Of a stretch of 64,000 nucleotides of DNA, positions 18,070 to 30,917 are shown piece after piece. How positions within the stretch are numbered: the stretch's first letter is position 1; the number at the start of each line of letters is the position of its first letter. The notes beneath the pieces were generated by a model that was given only the letters and a program-made list of their open reading frames with translations, was not told where the DNA came from and did not search any database. Source of the DNA: Pyrinomonas methylaliphatogenes (lineage in GTDB: Bacteria > Acidobacteriota > Blastocatellia > Pyrinomonadales > Pyrinomonadaceae); assembly GCF_000820845.2 (NCBI RefSeq), contig NZ_CBXV010000002.1, positions 310,001 to 374,000 of the forward strand, read 5' to 3'. The position numbers and the translations under genes are program-made.

Positions 18070-18876
18070 TCATTTTTCGCCCCGCTGCAACTCGACTTCC
18101 GTTTCGATATCGACCGATAATCGTCGCACGTCGGGTTCGCTCATCGGTTCGAGCAACCGCAAAGCCTCATCCAACACGCGCTTCTGGTGTTCCGGCCAAT
18201 TGGGTTGGCCGGCGACCGCGCCGAATTGCCCCGGATAGTATCCGGCGCGCGGCGGACGCACCAGGTCGGTCACTTCGCGCTCGACGGCGATCATCATCGT
18301 CGGTATACCAGCCGCTTCGATGGCGCGCGCAGCCAAGCCCATCGTCTGGTGGCACAAGCGCGACGCCGGGATGAGCAATACAGCTTGCGCCTCATAACGC
18401 CGTATGCGTTCGATCAGACGCGGCATCGCCTCCTCGACGAAGCGCGCGGCGTCGGTGATGAAGCCGCAGAAGCTCCAGAAAGCGGGCACCAGCCGACCGA
18501 TGATGTTGTTGTCCTCGAATTCGAAGAGACGTTGCAGCGGGATCTGCGCGTTGATGTCCGCTTGCACGGCGGCAGGATCGTAGCCGCGCGCGACGAAGCG
18601 CAGATCTTCCGGCTCGACGAGCGTCGGGATCTCGCGAAAACTTATGTCGCCGCCCGGAGCCTTTGTATCGAAAGGTTCGGTGCCGTCGACGTAAGCGCCC
18701 GCCGAACTGACGAGCGCTAGATTCAAAAGCGGCAAGGCGCGGCGCAAAGGGATGAAAGGCGCGCGCCGGTTCTCGATGAACGGATAATCGCTCAGATCAT
18801 CGCTCGTCGGATCAGACCTCTGCTGCCAATCCCTGTAACGCTCACGCCAATCGTTGACCTTCTCGATGATCTCCAC
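18070..18876 (-). CDS. GrdB-like protein (glycine/sarcosine/betaine reductase selenoprotein B family, Cys form)
   Basis: The 268-residue protein has the family block LVSSAGAYVDGTEPFD with GGDISFREIP (about 55-85) and the C-terminal segment RLCHQTMGLAARAIEAAGIP (about 173-192). Clostridial homologues are reductase subunits with selenocysteine. This one is a full frame with Cys175 and no in-frame TGA, and no other reductase subunit is nearby. Stand-alone homologues of unknown role are widespread. It is followed by the DUF4149-like gene upstream on the same strand, 75 bp apart. Confidence 0.8.
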   Translation of the reverse strand: MEIIEKVNDWRERYRDWQQRSDPTSDDLSDYPFIENRRAPFIPLRRALPLLNLALVSSAGAYVDGTEPFDTKAPGGDISFREIPTLVEPEDLRFVARGYDPAAVQADINAQIPLQRLFEFEDNNIIGRLVPAFWSFCGFITDAARFVEEAMPRLIERIRRYEAQAVLLIPASRLCHQTMGLAARAIEAAGIPTMMIAVEREVTDLVRPPRAGYYPGQFGAVAGQPNWPEHQKRVLDEALRLLEPMSEPDVRRLSVDIETEVELQRGEK

Positions 18877-18951
18877 AGCCTTCTCCCGCTAAAGTTTGTG
18901 CTCGAACGCAAAGCCGAAGATTTTACGGTGAAACGCGGCGAAAGTCACATC

Positions 18952-19449
18952 TTAGCGATCGGTTCCACCAAGCGGATCGGCGCGCCTTTTCGCCATAGCT
19001 AGAGAAGCGAGCGTTGCCGCCACAATCCCGACCGCCAACGCGAGCACCGATAGCGCGTGCCATTGTCCGAAGGCTTGCCGGAGCGGATCGCCCGGCGCGA
19101 GCGAATCTATCGGACCGGGCATCGTCCGGCGCAACGCTTCGATCCGCGCGCTGATGAGCAATCCGCACGCCGTCGCTGCGGCGAGCGCGCTAACGCCTGC
19201 GGCGATGATGCGCCGCGCCGCGGTCGTCGTCTGGTCCAGTCGGCGGCTCGCCAGAAGCGCGAGCGCGATGATGAGACCGGCCCAGTTGAGCATCGGCAGC
19301 ACGCGCCCGACCACCGCGCCGGCCAATTCTCTGGTCGGAAGCACGGCAAAGAGCGCCGGGGCGACGATGGCGCTGAAGAAGATCGCCGCGCCAACCCAGG
19401 CGGCGAGCAGCAAGAGGCGAACGGCACGTGCGATGTCTTTCACATTCAT
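18952..19449 (-). CDS. DUF4149-like integral membrane protein
   Basis: This 165-residue protein is predicted to have four membrane helices (about 8-28, 48-66, 80-100, 130-152). The N-terminal pattern LLLAAWVGAAIFFSAIVAPALF is typical of DUF4149 proteins. Function is unknown. It lies 100 bp downstream of gyrA on the same strand and 75 bp upstream of the GrdB-like gene. Confidence 0.75.
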   Translation of the reverse strand: MNVKDIARAVRLLLLAAWVGAAIFFSAIVAPALFAVLPTRELAGAVVGRVLPMLNWAGLIIALALLASRRLDQTTTAARRIIAAGVSALAAATACGLLISARIEALRRTMPGPIDSLAPGDPLRQAFGQWHALSVLALAVGIVAATLASLAMAKRRADPLGGTDR

Positions 19450-19549
19450 CGACTTGAGGCGGAACGAACGGGGCTTTAGCGGCTCGCGCCGCGTCCGAAG
19501 GTTCGCCCACGCTGGCGAAGCCTCTGGCCTTCAAAAAGGGGCGCGGCCA

Positions 19550-22117
<2,568 letters not shown>

Positions 22118-22292
22118 CTCGCAACCTTTCAGGTAGAATTGGCGTTGGGCACTTCGCGCCCACCTCGTCACATGGCCTGTTCGCCGGAAACTTACGCACC
22201 TATGCCATCATGATCCTTCGACGGAACATCCGTTGTCGCCGGGAGCCGTGGTGGTGAGTCTCCAGCAATGAGGGCCCGAAAAAGCACAATTT

Positions 22293-22321
22293 ATTGTAGC
22301 TGAAGCGGGTCCTGTTGGCAA
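22293..22321 (-). promoter_or_regulatory. gyrA promoter
   Basis: On the minus strand TTGCCA (22321-22316), a 17-bp spacer and TACAAT (22298-22293) form a near-consensus sigma-70 promoter. It predicts a leader of about 170 nt before the gyrA ATG. This lies in the 282-bp divergent gap between gyrA and the PilZ gene, which otherwise holds no gene I can support. Confidence 0.65.
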
Positions 22322-22399
22322 CCCCCGATGAGATTAGAACTTCTTGAGAATCAGGCACTTCCGCGGCTAACGCCCCCCCTTTCGCCAGAGGGACCCAAC

Positions 22400-23128
22400 A
22401 TGAGGACAGAAAGAGGATCGCGCCGCTTGCGCGAGCGATTGAACTTCTCGCTGCCGGCACGGGTTCACGCGCGTGAAAGCGCCTCGCATGAGTGGACCGA
22501 AACGACGCGCTTGATAGACGTCACGCCATTCGGCGCGCGTTTACGCCTGCGCCATCCGACCGAACGTGGCCGCCTACTCCACTTGACTATACCGCTGCCA
22601 AGACAGCTACGCTGCTTCGATCACGCCGAACCGCAGTATCGCGTTTGGGCATTGGTCAGGCACGTCCGAGCATACTATGCGGATGGGCAGAGTCGGTTCG
22701 AAATTGGAGTCGCTTTCATCGGCAAACGTCCGCCCGAAAGTTTCCTCAGCGACCCGACGCAGCGTTATGAGCCGATCGATTCATCGCGCGGCGATGGGAT
22801 GATCGCGGTGCGCGCGCAAAGCGAAGATACTCGTTCCGATCGGACGCGCCTCATCCTTCCACTCGAAGTCATCCTCGAACTGCTCGACGATGACGGGCGC
22901 GCTTTCTTGAGCGAGGCGACGGTGACGGAGAACATCAGCCCGGAAGGGGCCGCCGTCTTCAGCACCCTTGAGATCGAACCGGGCCGTTTCGTCAGATTGC
23001 GCGACGCGCACCGGCCCGACTTTGCGCTGGTCGCCGCCGTGCGCGCACGTCACGTCGGCCCAAACGGCCTTCCGCGCTTGCATCTCGAGTTCATCGATGG
23101 ACGATGGCCGATCGAAGGATTAACTTGA
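22400..23128 (+). CDS. Protein with two PilZ-like domains
   Basis: The 242-residue protein begins at the ATG at 22400. Residues about 5-110 form a PilZ domain with a basic RxxxR-type element (RRLRERLNF) and DVTPFGA in place of the usual DxSxxG. Residues about 135-235 form a second PilZ-like barrel with ENISPEGAAVF. PilZ domains bind c-di-GMP to control motility, secretion or polymer synthesis. The second lacks a clear RxxxR and may not bind ligand. It is cytosolic, with no partner domain, and is followed by an acyltransferase on the same strand 146 bp away. Confidence 0.8.
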   Translation: MRTERGSRRLRERLNFSLPARVHARESASHEWTETTRLIDVTPFGARLRLRHPTERGRLLHLTIPLPRQLRCFDHAEPQYRVWALVRHVRAYYADGQSRFEIGVAFIGKRPPESFLSDPTQRYEPIDSSRGDGMIAVRAQSEDTRSDRTRLILPLEVILELLDDDGRAFLSEATVTENISPEGAAVFSTLEIEPGRFVRLRDAHRPDFALVAAVRARHVGPNGLPRLHLEFIDGRWPIEGLT

Positions 23129-23274
23129 AAGCGCGAAGCGCTCACCGCCGGAGAAGCGAAACCGAGGCGCGAGGATTGTTGATTTGCGTCTGGAGCGTTG
23201 CGCTGGTCACGCGAATGAGGCATAGTGGAAGTTGAGAGACCTCCTTCCACCTCGATGATCGAGATCTCTTAGCC

Positions 23275-23955
23275 GTGAGCGAGGCGAAGACGGAGATCGC
23301 ACCTGAAAGACGGCGCGCGCTGGCGCAAAGGTCCTTCGTCTTACCGCAGTGGGTGCTCGAAGCGCTGCGACCGCCGACGCGCTTGCTCTCGAAGCTGCTT
23401 TGGCGCATGAGTTTTCGCGGCACCGAACACATCCCGCTGACGGGAGGACTCGTCATCGCCGCCAACCATCAGACATACATAGATCCGATTTGGATTTCGA
23501 TCCCGATCAAACGTCCGCTCCGCTATCTTGCGTGGGATGAAGCTTTCGACTGGCCCATCGTTGGCCCGCTGATGACGCTCTTCGGCGCCTGGCCGCTGCA
23601 AATCGAAGGGCGCGATCCGGCGGCAATACGTCGCGCCCTTCAATGGATCAGAGCGGGCGGCGCGGTGGTCATCTTCCCTGAGGGCGGGCGCGGCTACCCC
23701 GACGGCTCCCTCAAGAGATTCAAACCGGGCGCCGTGCGCATGGCGCTCGAGGCCGAGGTGCCCATCTTGCCCGTGACGATCCGCGGCGGTCATCGCGTCT
23801 GGCCCGTAGGTCAACTGTTGCCGCGTTTCTCTTCGGTCGAGATCATCTATCACGAACCATATCGGATCGCGCCGCATGCAGGCGAGGATGTTCGCGCGTG
23901 CGTGCGGCGCGAAACGGAACAGCTGAGCTCGCTCATCGCCGCCGCGCTGCGATAA
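23275..23955 (+). CDS. 1-acyl-sn-glycerol-3-phosphate acyltransferase (PlsC family)
   Basis: This 226-residue acyltransferase transfers fatty acyl groups to lysophosphatidate or a similar acceptor at the inner membrane. The HX4D catalytic motif is in AANHQTYIDPI, the acceptor site in FPEGGRGYPDG, and VPILPVTIRGG follows. The start is the GTG at 23275. Lack of a long N-terminal membrane helix resembles soluble-type PlsC paralogues. Acceptor specificity cannot be told. Confidence 0.88.
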   Translation: MSEAKTEIAPERRRALAQRSFVLPQWVLEALRPPTRLLSKLLWRMSFRGTEHIPLTGGLVIAANHQTYIDPIWISIPIKRPLRYLAWDEAFDWPIVGPLMTLFGAWPLQIEGRDPAAIRRALQWIRAGGAVVIFPEGGRGYPDGSLKRFKPGAVRMALEAEVPILPVTIRGGHRVWPVGQLLPRFSSVEIIYHEPYRIAPHAGEDVRACVRRETEQLSSLIAAALR

Positions 23956-24046
23956 AGCGGCGAGTTGTCGTGCGGACGCATATGAAGGCCTCTGCCGCAT
24001 CGATCCGTCTCGTCGCGACGCTTGGGTTGCGACGGCAAAGCGGCTT

Positions 24047-25075
24047 ATGATTAATCGGAGAGGCCAATCAACCGTGCGCGCCACGCTCAAAGATTCCTTC
24101 GGTCGGACGATCCGCGATCTTCGCATCTCGGTGACGGACCGTTGCAATTTTCGCTGTTTCTACTGCCTACCGCATGGCGAACCGCCCATCGCGCCGAAAG
24201 ACCGGATGCTGAGCTACGAAGAGATAGAATTGGCAGCCGAGCTATTCGTTTCGCTGGGGATCGAGAAGATCCGTTTGACGGGTGGCGAACCGATGATGCG
24301 GCGCGATATCGAAACGCTCGTCGAGAAGCTAGCGCGATTGAGGACGCGCGGGCTGCGCGATCTGGCGATGACGACCAATGGCTATTTCCTGCCTGCGCGC
24401 GCGGCGAGCTTGAAGCGAGCGGGACTCGACCGGATCACGATCAGCCTCGATAGTTTGCGCCGCGAGAACTTTCAGCGGATCACCGGCACGGATGCGCTCG
24501 CGCGCGTGCTCGAAGGGATCGACGCAGCGAAACGCGCCGGACTTCGTCCGATCAAAATCAACGCCGTCATCGTGCGCGGTTACAACGAAACGGAGGTCGC
24601 TGATCTGGCCGCCTTCGCGCGCGAGCACGATCTGATCATGCGCTTCATCGAGTTCATGCCGCTCGACGCCGCTTATCATTGGTCGCGCGACAAGGTGGTC
24701 TCCGGGCGCGAAATACGCGAACGGATCGAAGGCCGCTTCCCGCTCGTGCCCATCGAAGAGGAACGCGGCTCAAACACGGCGGTTCGTTATCGCTTCGCCG
24801 ATGGCGCGCCCGGCGAGATAGGCATCATCGCTCCGGTCACAGAACCCTTCTGCGGCGCTTGCTCACGCATACGGCTGACGGCCGATGGCCAAATCAGAAC
24901 CTGTCTCTTTTCGACGGTCGAATACTCTCTTCGGGATGTGATAAGAAGCGGCGCAACGCGCGATGAGATCATCGAGTTCATCTGCCGCGTCGTCACGAAG
25001 AAAGAGGCCGGCCACCGCATTAACGAGCCGGACTTTACGCCCCCGTCGCGGACGATGAGCTTCATCGGCGGGTGA
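24047..25075 (+). CDS. moaA: GTP 3',8-cyclase MoaA (molybdenum cofactor synthesis)
   Basis: MoaA converts GTP to 3',8-cyclo-7,8-dihydro-GTP in the first step of molybdopterin synthesis. The 342-residue protein has the radical SAM motif CNFRCFYC (Cys33, 37, 40), LTGGEP, and the C-terminal second cluster motif CGAC...RTCLFS. It ends in the diagnostic Gly-Gly tail (MSFIGG). No other moa gene is adjacent. A decayed relative of this gene is found at 39642-39895. Confidence 0.96.
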   Translation: MINRRGQSTVRATLKDSFGRTIRDLRISVTDRCNFRCFYCLPHGEPPIAPKDRMLSYEEIELAAELFVSLGIEKIRLTGGEPMMRRDIETLVEKLARLRTRGLRDLAMTTNGYFLPARAASLKRAGLDRITISLDSLRRENFQRITGTDALARVLEGIDAAKRAGLRPIKINAVIVRGYNETEVADLAAFAREHDLIMRFIEFMPLDAAYHWSRDKVVSGREIRERIEGRFPLVPIEEERGSNTAVRYRFADGAPGEIGIIAPVTEPFCGACSRIRLTADGQIRTCLFSTVEYSLRDVIRSGATRDEIIEFICRVVTKKEAGHRINEPDFTPPSRTMSFIGG

Positions 25076-25164
25076 AGCGGTCGAAAGCAATGATCGAGCG
25101 GCGAAAGACACGCCCGCTCTCACGCCGCGATAAAAGCGCTTCTCGCCGCTCCTCATTTGTGGTG

Positions 25165-25170
25165 TATAAT
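25165..25170 (+). promoter_or_regulatory. -10 element of the thiC transcript
   Basis: A perfect TATAAT lies 35 bp before the start of the TPP riboswitch, in the 312-bp gap between moaA and thiC. No good -35 is visible at 16-18 bp, so this is judged mainly by position. Confidence 0.45.
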
Positions 25171-25204
25171 GAGAACTCACGAGGCGATTTGACAAAGCGA
25201 ACCG

Positions 25205-25304
25205 AGCGGGGGAGCTTGCGTCTGGACGGAGGGCGCAGGCTGAGAGTCGCCCGAAGGCGAGACCCCTTGAACCTGATACGGGTAATGCCGTCGAAGGGAG
25301 CAAG
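25205..25304 (+). ncRNA. TPP riboswitch (THI element)
   Basis: The conserved thi-box blocks are present in order: GGGGGAGC, GGCTGAGAG, GACCCCTTGAACCTGATAC, GGGTAATGCCGTCGAAGGGA. Helix P3 with an extra arm (GCGTC...GGGCGC) separates the first two. It directly precedes a terminator hairpin and thiC, so thiamin pyrophosphate binding should switch off the gene. Confidence 0.96.
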
Positions 25305-25307
25305 ATG

Positions 25308-25346
25308 AAGCCGCTTCATGCCCTTGCGGACGGAAGCGGCTTTTTT
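25308..25346 (+). terminator. Riboswitch expression platform: intrinsic terminator
   Basis: A 10-bp stem (AAGCCGCTTC 25308-25317 with GAAGCGGCTT 25333-25342) and a T-run 25341-25346 follow the aptamer within 5 nt. This indicates control by premature transcription termination, not by hiding the ribosome site. Confidence 0.88.
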
Positions 25347-25375
25347 CATCTCAGATTTGAACTCTGAGCCGATAA

Positions 25376-27298
<1,923 letters not shown>

Positions 27299-27342
27299 AA
27301 CCGGCGAATGGATGATCCTGAAAGCAGGCTCTCCATAAAAAG

Positions 27343-27382
27343 GGGCGCCTCGGCGAGATCAAGACGATCCGCCGAGGCGCCC
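27343..27382. terminator. Strong hairpin after thiC
   Basis: A perfect 13-bp GC-rich stem (27343-27355 with 27370-27382) closes a 14-nt loop 44 bp after the thiC stop. The plus strand has only a short GTTT after it, while the A-run on the left gives a T-run on the minus strand. Termination of thiC is the likely role. Confidence 0.55.
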
Positions 27383-27424
27383 ACCGTTTCGGTTAATAGA
27401 AGAGCGGCCGTCTGAAGAAAAGAC

Positions 27425-27457
27425 TTGACGTTGCATCCCGTTCCGAGTAAATTACTC
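27425..27457 (+). promoter_or_regulatory. Promoter with overlapping palindrome before the Rrf2 gene
   Basis: TTGACG (27425-27430), 17 bp and TAAATT (27448-27453) form a sigma-70 promoter 30 bp before the regulator. A perfect 13-bp palindrome, GAGTAAATTACTC (27445-27457), covers the whole -10 box. This is a good candidate for an autoregulatory Rrf2 operator controlling the sulfur operon. Confidence 0.6.
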
Positions 27458-27483
27458 TACTCATTCGATAGGGTTAGTCGAGA

Positions 27484-27993
27484 ATGCTTTCGAAAAAGGC
27501 TAAATATGCGCTCCGTGCCTTGATCGCGCTGGCGCGCGCCGATGGAGATGGGCCCGTGTTGATCGCCGATCTAGCCAGACGGGAACGCATCCCGCAGAAG
27601 TTCCTAGAGCTGATTCTGCTCGATTTGAAGAGGCAGGGCATCCTCCAAAGCAAGAAGGGGCGCGGCGGCGGCTACCTTTTGCGCAAGGAGCCGGAAGCGA
27701 TCTATTTGGGCCAAGTGATCCGCGCGCTCGATGGCCCCTTAGCCCCGCTGCCATGCGTTAGTCGAACGGCCTATGCGCCTTGCGAAGAATGCGATGACGA
27801 GAAGGGTTGCGGCATCAGGCTGGTGATGAAGGAGGTGCGCGATGCGACGGCGCGCATCCTCGATGGAACGAGCCTGGCCGATCTTATCGAGCGTGTGGAC
27901 CGACAAAGGCCGAAACGTAAGGGCGCGCCATTGCGTTCATCGAGGGCGAAAACGCGCGCCGGTGGAGCTAAAAGCGAGCGTCGAACCGCCTGA
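27484..27993 (+). CDS. Rrf2-family transcriptional regulator
   Basis: The 169-residue protein has an Rrf2 winged helix (LSKKAKYALRALIALA at 2-17, then IPQKFLELILLDLKRQGILQ and KGRGGGYLL). A cysteine-bearing segment follows (CVSRTAYAPCEECDDEKGC, four Cys after about residue 90), like iron-sulfur or cysteine-sensing members. CymR and IscR-like regulators of sulfur or iron-sulfur genes belong here. It heads a tight plus-strand series of yezD, porin and sulfate importer, so control of sulfate uptake is the natural reading. The C-terminal 30 residues are basic and disordered. Confidence 0.92.
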   Translation: MLSKKAKYALRALIALARADGDGPVLIADLARRERIPQKFLELILLDLKRQGILQSKKGRGGGYLLRKEPEAIYLGQVIRALDGPLAPLPCVSRTAYAPCEECDDEKGCGIRLVMKEVRDATARILDGTSLADLIERVDRQRPKRKGAPLRSSRAKTRAGGAKSERRTA

Positions 27994-28013
27994 GCCGAGA
28001 GGTTGTTACCGAA

Positions 28014-28223
28014 ATGGGAGAGAGAGCACCGCAACGCTTGAATCAAACGGCGGAGCTGCCCGAAGAGATCGAGCGGGAGATTTTGACCGCCATTCGTACC
28101 ATTCGGTACGGTTCCGTCGAAATTATCATTCACGATTCGCGCGTGGTTCAGATAGAGCGCAAAGAGAAGGTGCGTTTTGAACCGAGCGCAAGCAAAGGAG
28201 GCGCAGCACACACGACATGTTGA
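28014..28223 (+). CDS. YezD family (DUF2292) small protein
   Basis: This 69-residue protein contains the DUF2292 core (EREILTAIRTIRYGSVEIII, then HDSRVVQIERKEKVRF). YezD proteins are commonly encoded beside sulfate or sulfonate assimilation genes; their function is not known. It begins 20 bp after the Rrf2 gene. The start is the ATG at 28014. The last 15 residues (SASKGGAAHTTC) are outside the core. Confidence 0.85.
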   Translation: MGERAPQRLNQTAELPEEIEREILTAIRTIRYGSVEIIIHDSRVVQIERKEKVRFEPSASKGGAAHTTC

Positions 28224-28349
28224 CGGAAGGAGATTGTCAAAAGCGCATCGTTGCCGACCAGAAAGCTGGAGGCGTTGATCCATCAGTTTTCCCGAGACCG
28301 ACCGGACGACCGGAGGAGACTCGAACGCTTTCACGAAGGAGGACAGCCG

Positions 28350-29882
28350 ATGAAGCGTTTACTTTTTCTGCTTCCGGTCGTTTTCAGCGCGCTAGCGTCG
28401 CCTCAAAAGTCTTCAGCCCAAGATGCAAACGCGGCGCCGAGAACGCTCGAAGCGCAGATCAAAGCTCTCGAAGAGAGATTAAGCGAACTGGAAAAGAGGC
28501 TGGATTCAATCGCCGATCCGGCACGACCCTCTCGATCATTCCCGCCCGCTGATTCCACGCTTAAAGAGCGCCTCGAAGCTTTAGCCCGAAAAGTTCAAGA
28601 ACTCGAAAGCAGCAATTCGCGCAGAGAGACTGAGGAGAAGAGGGCGATTAAACAATCTCCTCCGGCGGAGGTGGCGTCTCAGTTGCGGCGCGCCAAAGAC
28701 GATGTAAATGTCGGCGCAGGACGCGAAGGGTTCTTTCTACGCTCGGCTGACGGCGATTTTCAACTGAAACTGCGCGGATATTTCCAAGTCGATTCGCGAT
28801 GGTTCTTCGGCGACAGGAATCAAACCCTTGCCGACACGTTCATCATCCGTCGCGCGCGCCCGATCATCGAGGGCACGGTTTACAAGTATTTCGATTTTCG
28901 CATCATGCCCGATTTCGGCGGCGGCCAAACGACGCTTCAAGATCTACATCTCGACGCGCGTTTCTGGCCGCAAGCGCGTTTCCGTTTCGGCAAGGCCAAA
29001 GCGCCCTTCGGATTGGAACGCCTGCAATCGGCGACCGATACGACTTTCATCGAGCGCGCGTTGCCGACGGCGCTCGTCCCCAACCGCGATCTCGGCTTGC
29101 AGATTTTCGGGGACGTGGGAGACGGCGCGATCAGCTATGCAGCAGGGATCTTCAACGGATCGGTCGATGGCGGCAGCAACGATTCTGATACCGGCGATGG
29201 CAAAGATCTAATCGCGCGTCTTTTTGCGCACCCATTCAAGCGAAGCAGAGAGCGCACGTTACAAGGTTTAGGGCTCGGACTTGCCGGCAGCGCGGGCAAC
29301 GAACGCGGCAATGCGGCTTCGCCTAATCTGCCAAGCTATCGCACAACCGGCCAACAACTCTTCTTCCGCTATCGTTCGGATGGAACGGCTCAAGGCACGA
29401 CCATCGCCGACGGACGTCGCTATCGCCTTTCGCCGCAAGCTTACTATTACGCTGGACCAGTCGGAGTGCTCGCCGAATATGTCTGGACGTCGCAGCGCGT
29501 GCGGCGCGGCGCGGCGGTCGGGCAGATACAGAACGATGCTTGGCAAGTTACGGTCTCTTATGTACTGACCGGCGAAAGGGCTTCTTATCGCGGGGTGTCG
29601 CCGCGGCGCGAGTTCGACCCGAAGAACAAGACGTTTGGGGCGTTCGAGATCGCCGGTCGCTATCACCAACTGAAGATCGATGGCGACGCTTTCCCGATCT
29701 TCGCCAACCCGCAGGATTCATCTCGCAAGGCCGAGGCGTGGGCGTTGGGTCTTAACTGGTACTTCAATCGAAACGTGAAGTTCGCTTTGAACTACGAGCG
29801 GACCGATTTCACCGGCGGCGCCGCGCGCGGCGACAGACCGGCTGAGAAGGCCGTCCTCAGCCGTTTCCAAATCGCTTTTTAA
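28350..29882 (+). CDS. OprP/OprO-like anion-selective porin
   Basis: The 510-residue outer-membrane protein starts at the ATG at 28350, with AAGGAGG at 28337-28342. A signal peptide (to about residue 24) is followed by a coiled coil with heptads (about 30-95), which may span the periplasm or trimerise the porin. A beta-barrel of the phosphate-selective porin O/P family follows (EGFFLRSADGDFQLKLRGYF, GQTTLQDLHLDARFWP, FGKAKAPFGLERLQS), ending in the outer-membrane signature with final Phe (FQIAF). Position between yezD and the sulfate-binding protein suggests sulfate entry through the outer membrane. Confidence 0.88.
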   Translation: MKRLLFLLPVVFSALASPQKSSAQDANAAPRTLEAQIKALEERLSELEKRLDSIADPARPSRSFPPADSTLKERLEALARKVQELESSNSRRETEEKRAIKQSPPAEVASQLRRAKDDVNVGAGREGFFLRSADGDFQLKLRGYFQVDSRWFFGDRNQTLADTFIIRRARPIIEGTVYKYFDFRIMPDFGGGQTTLQDLHLDARFWPQARFRFGKAKAPFGLERLQSATDTTFIERALPTALVPNRDLGLQIFGDVGDGAISYAAGIFNGSVDGGSNDSDTGDGKDLIARLFAHPFKRSRERTLQGLGLGLAGSAGNERGNAASPNLPSYRTTGQQLFFRYRSDGTAQGTTIADGRRYRLSPQAYYYAGPVGVLAEYVWTSQRVRRGAAVGQIQNDAWQVTVSYVLTGERASYRGVSPRREFDPKNKTFGAFEIAGRYHQLKIDGDAFPIFANPQDSSRKAEAWALGLNWYFNRNVKFALNYERTDFTGGAARGDRPAEKAVLSRFQIAF

Positions 29883-29900
29883 TTGAAGGAGGGGGGAAAG

Positions 29901-30917
29901 ATGAGAAAGTGGCTTTTCGTGATCTTTGTTTCCGCTCTGTTGATCGCTTGCCAATCTTCTGGACCGGCAAATTCATCGAAAGAGATCACGTTGCTCAACG
30001 TGTCCTACGATCCGACGCGCGAATTTTATCAAGAATTCAACGCCGCCTTCGCCAAGTATTGGAAGGGGAAGACGGGGCAGACCGTTCGCATCAACCAATC
30101 CCACGGCGGATCGGGCAAACAGGCGCGCGCCGTGATAGATGGGCTGGAAGCCGATGTCGTGACGCTGGCTCTGGCCTATGACGTAGACGCGATCGCGCAA
30201 GCCGGCCTGCTCTCTGCGGATTGGCAGAAGAGGTTGCCCAACAACAGCTCGCCTTACACTTCAACGATCGTCTTTCTGGTGCGCAAAGGCAACCCGAAGG
30301 GGATCAAAGACTGGGACGATCTGATCAGACCTGATGTCTCCGTGATCACGCCGAATCCGAAGACCTCCGGCGCCGCGCGATGGAACTACCTAGCGGCGTG
30401 GGGCTATGCGTTGAAGAAGAACAACGGCGATGAGGCGAAAGCCAGAGAGTTCATCGCGCGTCTTTACAAGAACGTGCCGGTTCTCGATTCTGGCGCGCGT
30501 GGCGCGACGACTACGTTCGTCGAACGCGGCATCGGCGACGTCCTCATCAACTGGGAGAACGAAGTCTTGCTCACGCTCAAAGAGTTCGGCCAAGACAGGT
30601 TCGAGATGGTCGTCCCATCCACGAGCATCTTGGCCGAGCCGCCCGTCGCCGTGGTTGACAGGTTCGCCGATAAGCACGGGACGCGCGATGTGGCGCTCGC
30701 CTATTTGCAGTACCTGTACTCCGAAGAGGGGCAAGAGATCGCCGCCAAGCATTTTTACCGACCGCGCTCGCCAGCGGTTATGGCAAAATATGCATCACAG
30801 TTTCCCAAACTGAAGCTGTTCACGATCGAGGAGGTCTTCGGAAGCTGGCAGAACGCGCACCGCGCGCATTTCGCCGACGGCGCGACTTTTGATCAGATCT
30901 ATAGCCCGAGCAGATGA
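29901..30917 (+). CDS. sbp: Sulfate-binding lipoprotein of the sulfate ABC importer
   Basis: This 338-residue protein captures sulfate (or thiosulfate) for the CysTWA importer. It has a lipobox LIAC with Cys17, so it is tethered to the membrane. It shows the Sbp/CysP signatures [37 protein letters not shown] and [17 protein letters not shown]. The ATG at 29901 follows GGAGGGGGG. It is 18 bp after the porin gene and overlaps the permease start by 4 bp. The sulfate-contact loop SHGGSGKQ is intact. Confidence 0.95.
   Translation: MRKWLFVIFVSALLIACQSSGPANSSKEITLLNVSYDPTREFYQEFNAAFAKYWKGKTGQTVRINQSHGGSGKQARAVIDGLEADVVTLALAYDVDAIAQAGLLSADWQKRLPNNSSPYTSTIVFLVRKGNPKGIKDWDDLIRPDVSVITPNPKTSGAARWNYLAAWGYALKKNNGDEAKAREFIARLYKNVPVLDSGARGATTTFVERGIGDVLINWENEVLLTLKEFGQDRFEMVVPSTSILAEPPVAVVDRFADKHGTRDVALAYLQYLYSEEGQEIAAKHFYRPRSPAVMAKYASQFPKLKLFTIEEVFGSWQNAHRAHFADGATFDQIYSPSR

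Noticed and set aside
18070-18876. Selenocysteine in the GrdB-like protein
   Set aside because: The frame is intact with ordinary Cys codons and no internal TGA.
22200-22460. 86-codon minus-strand frame upstream of gyrA
   Set aside because: It spans the gyrA promoter and the PilZ start and has no recognisable sequence.
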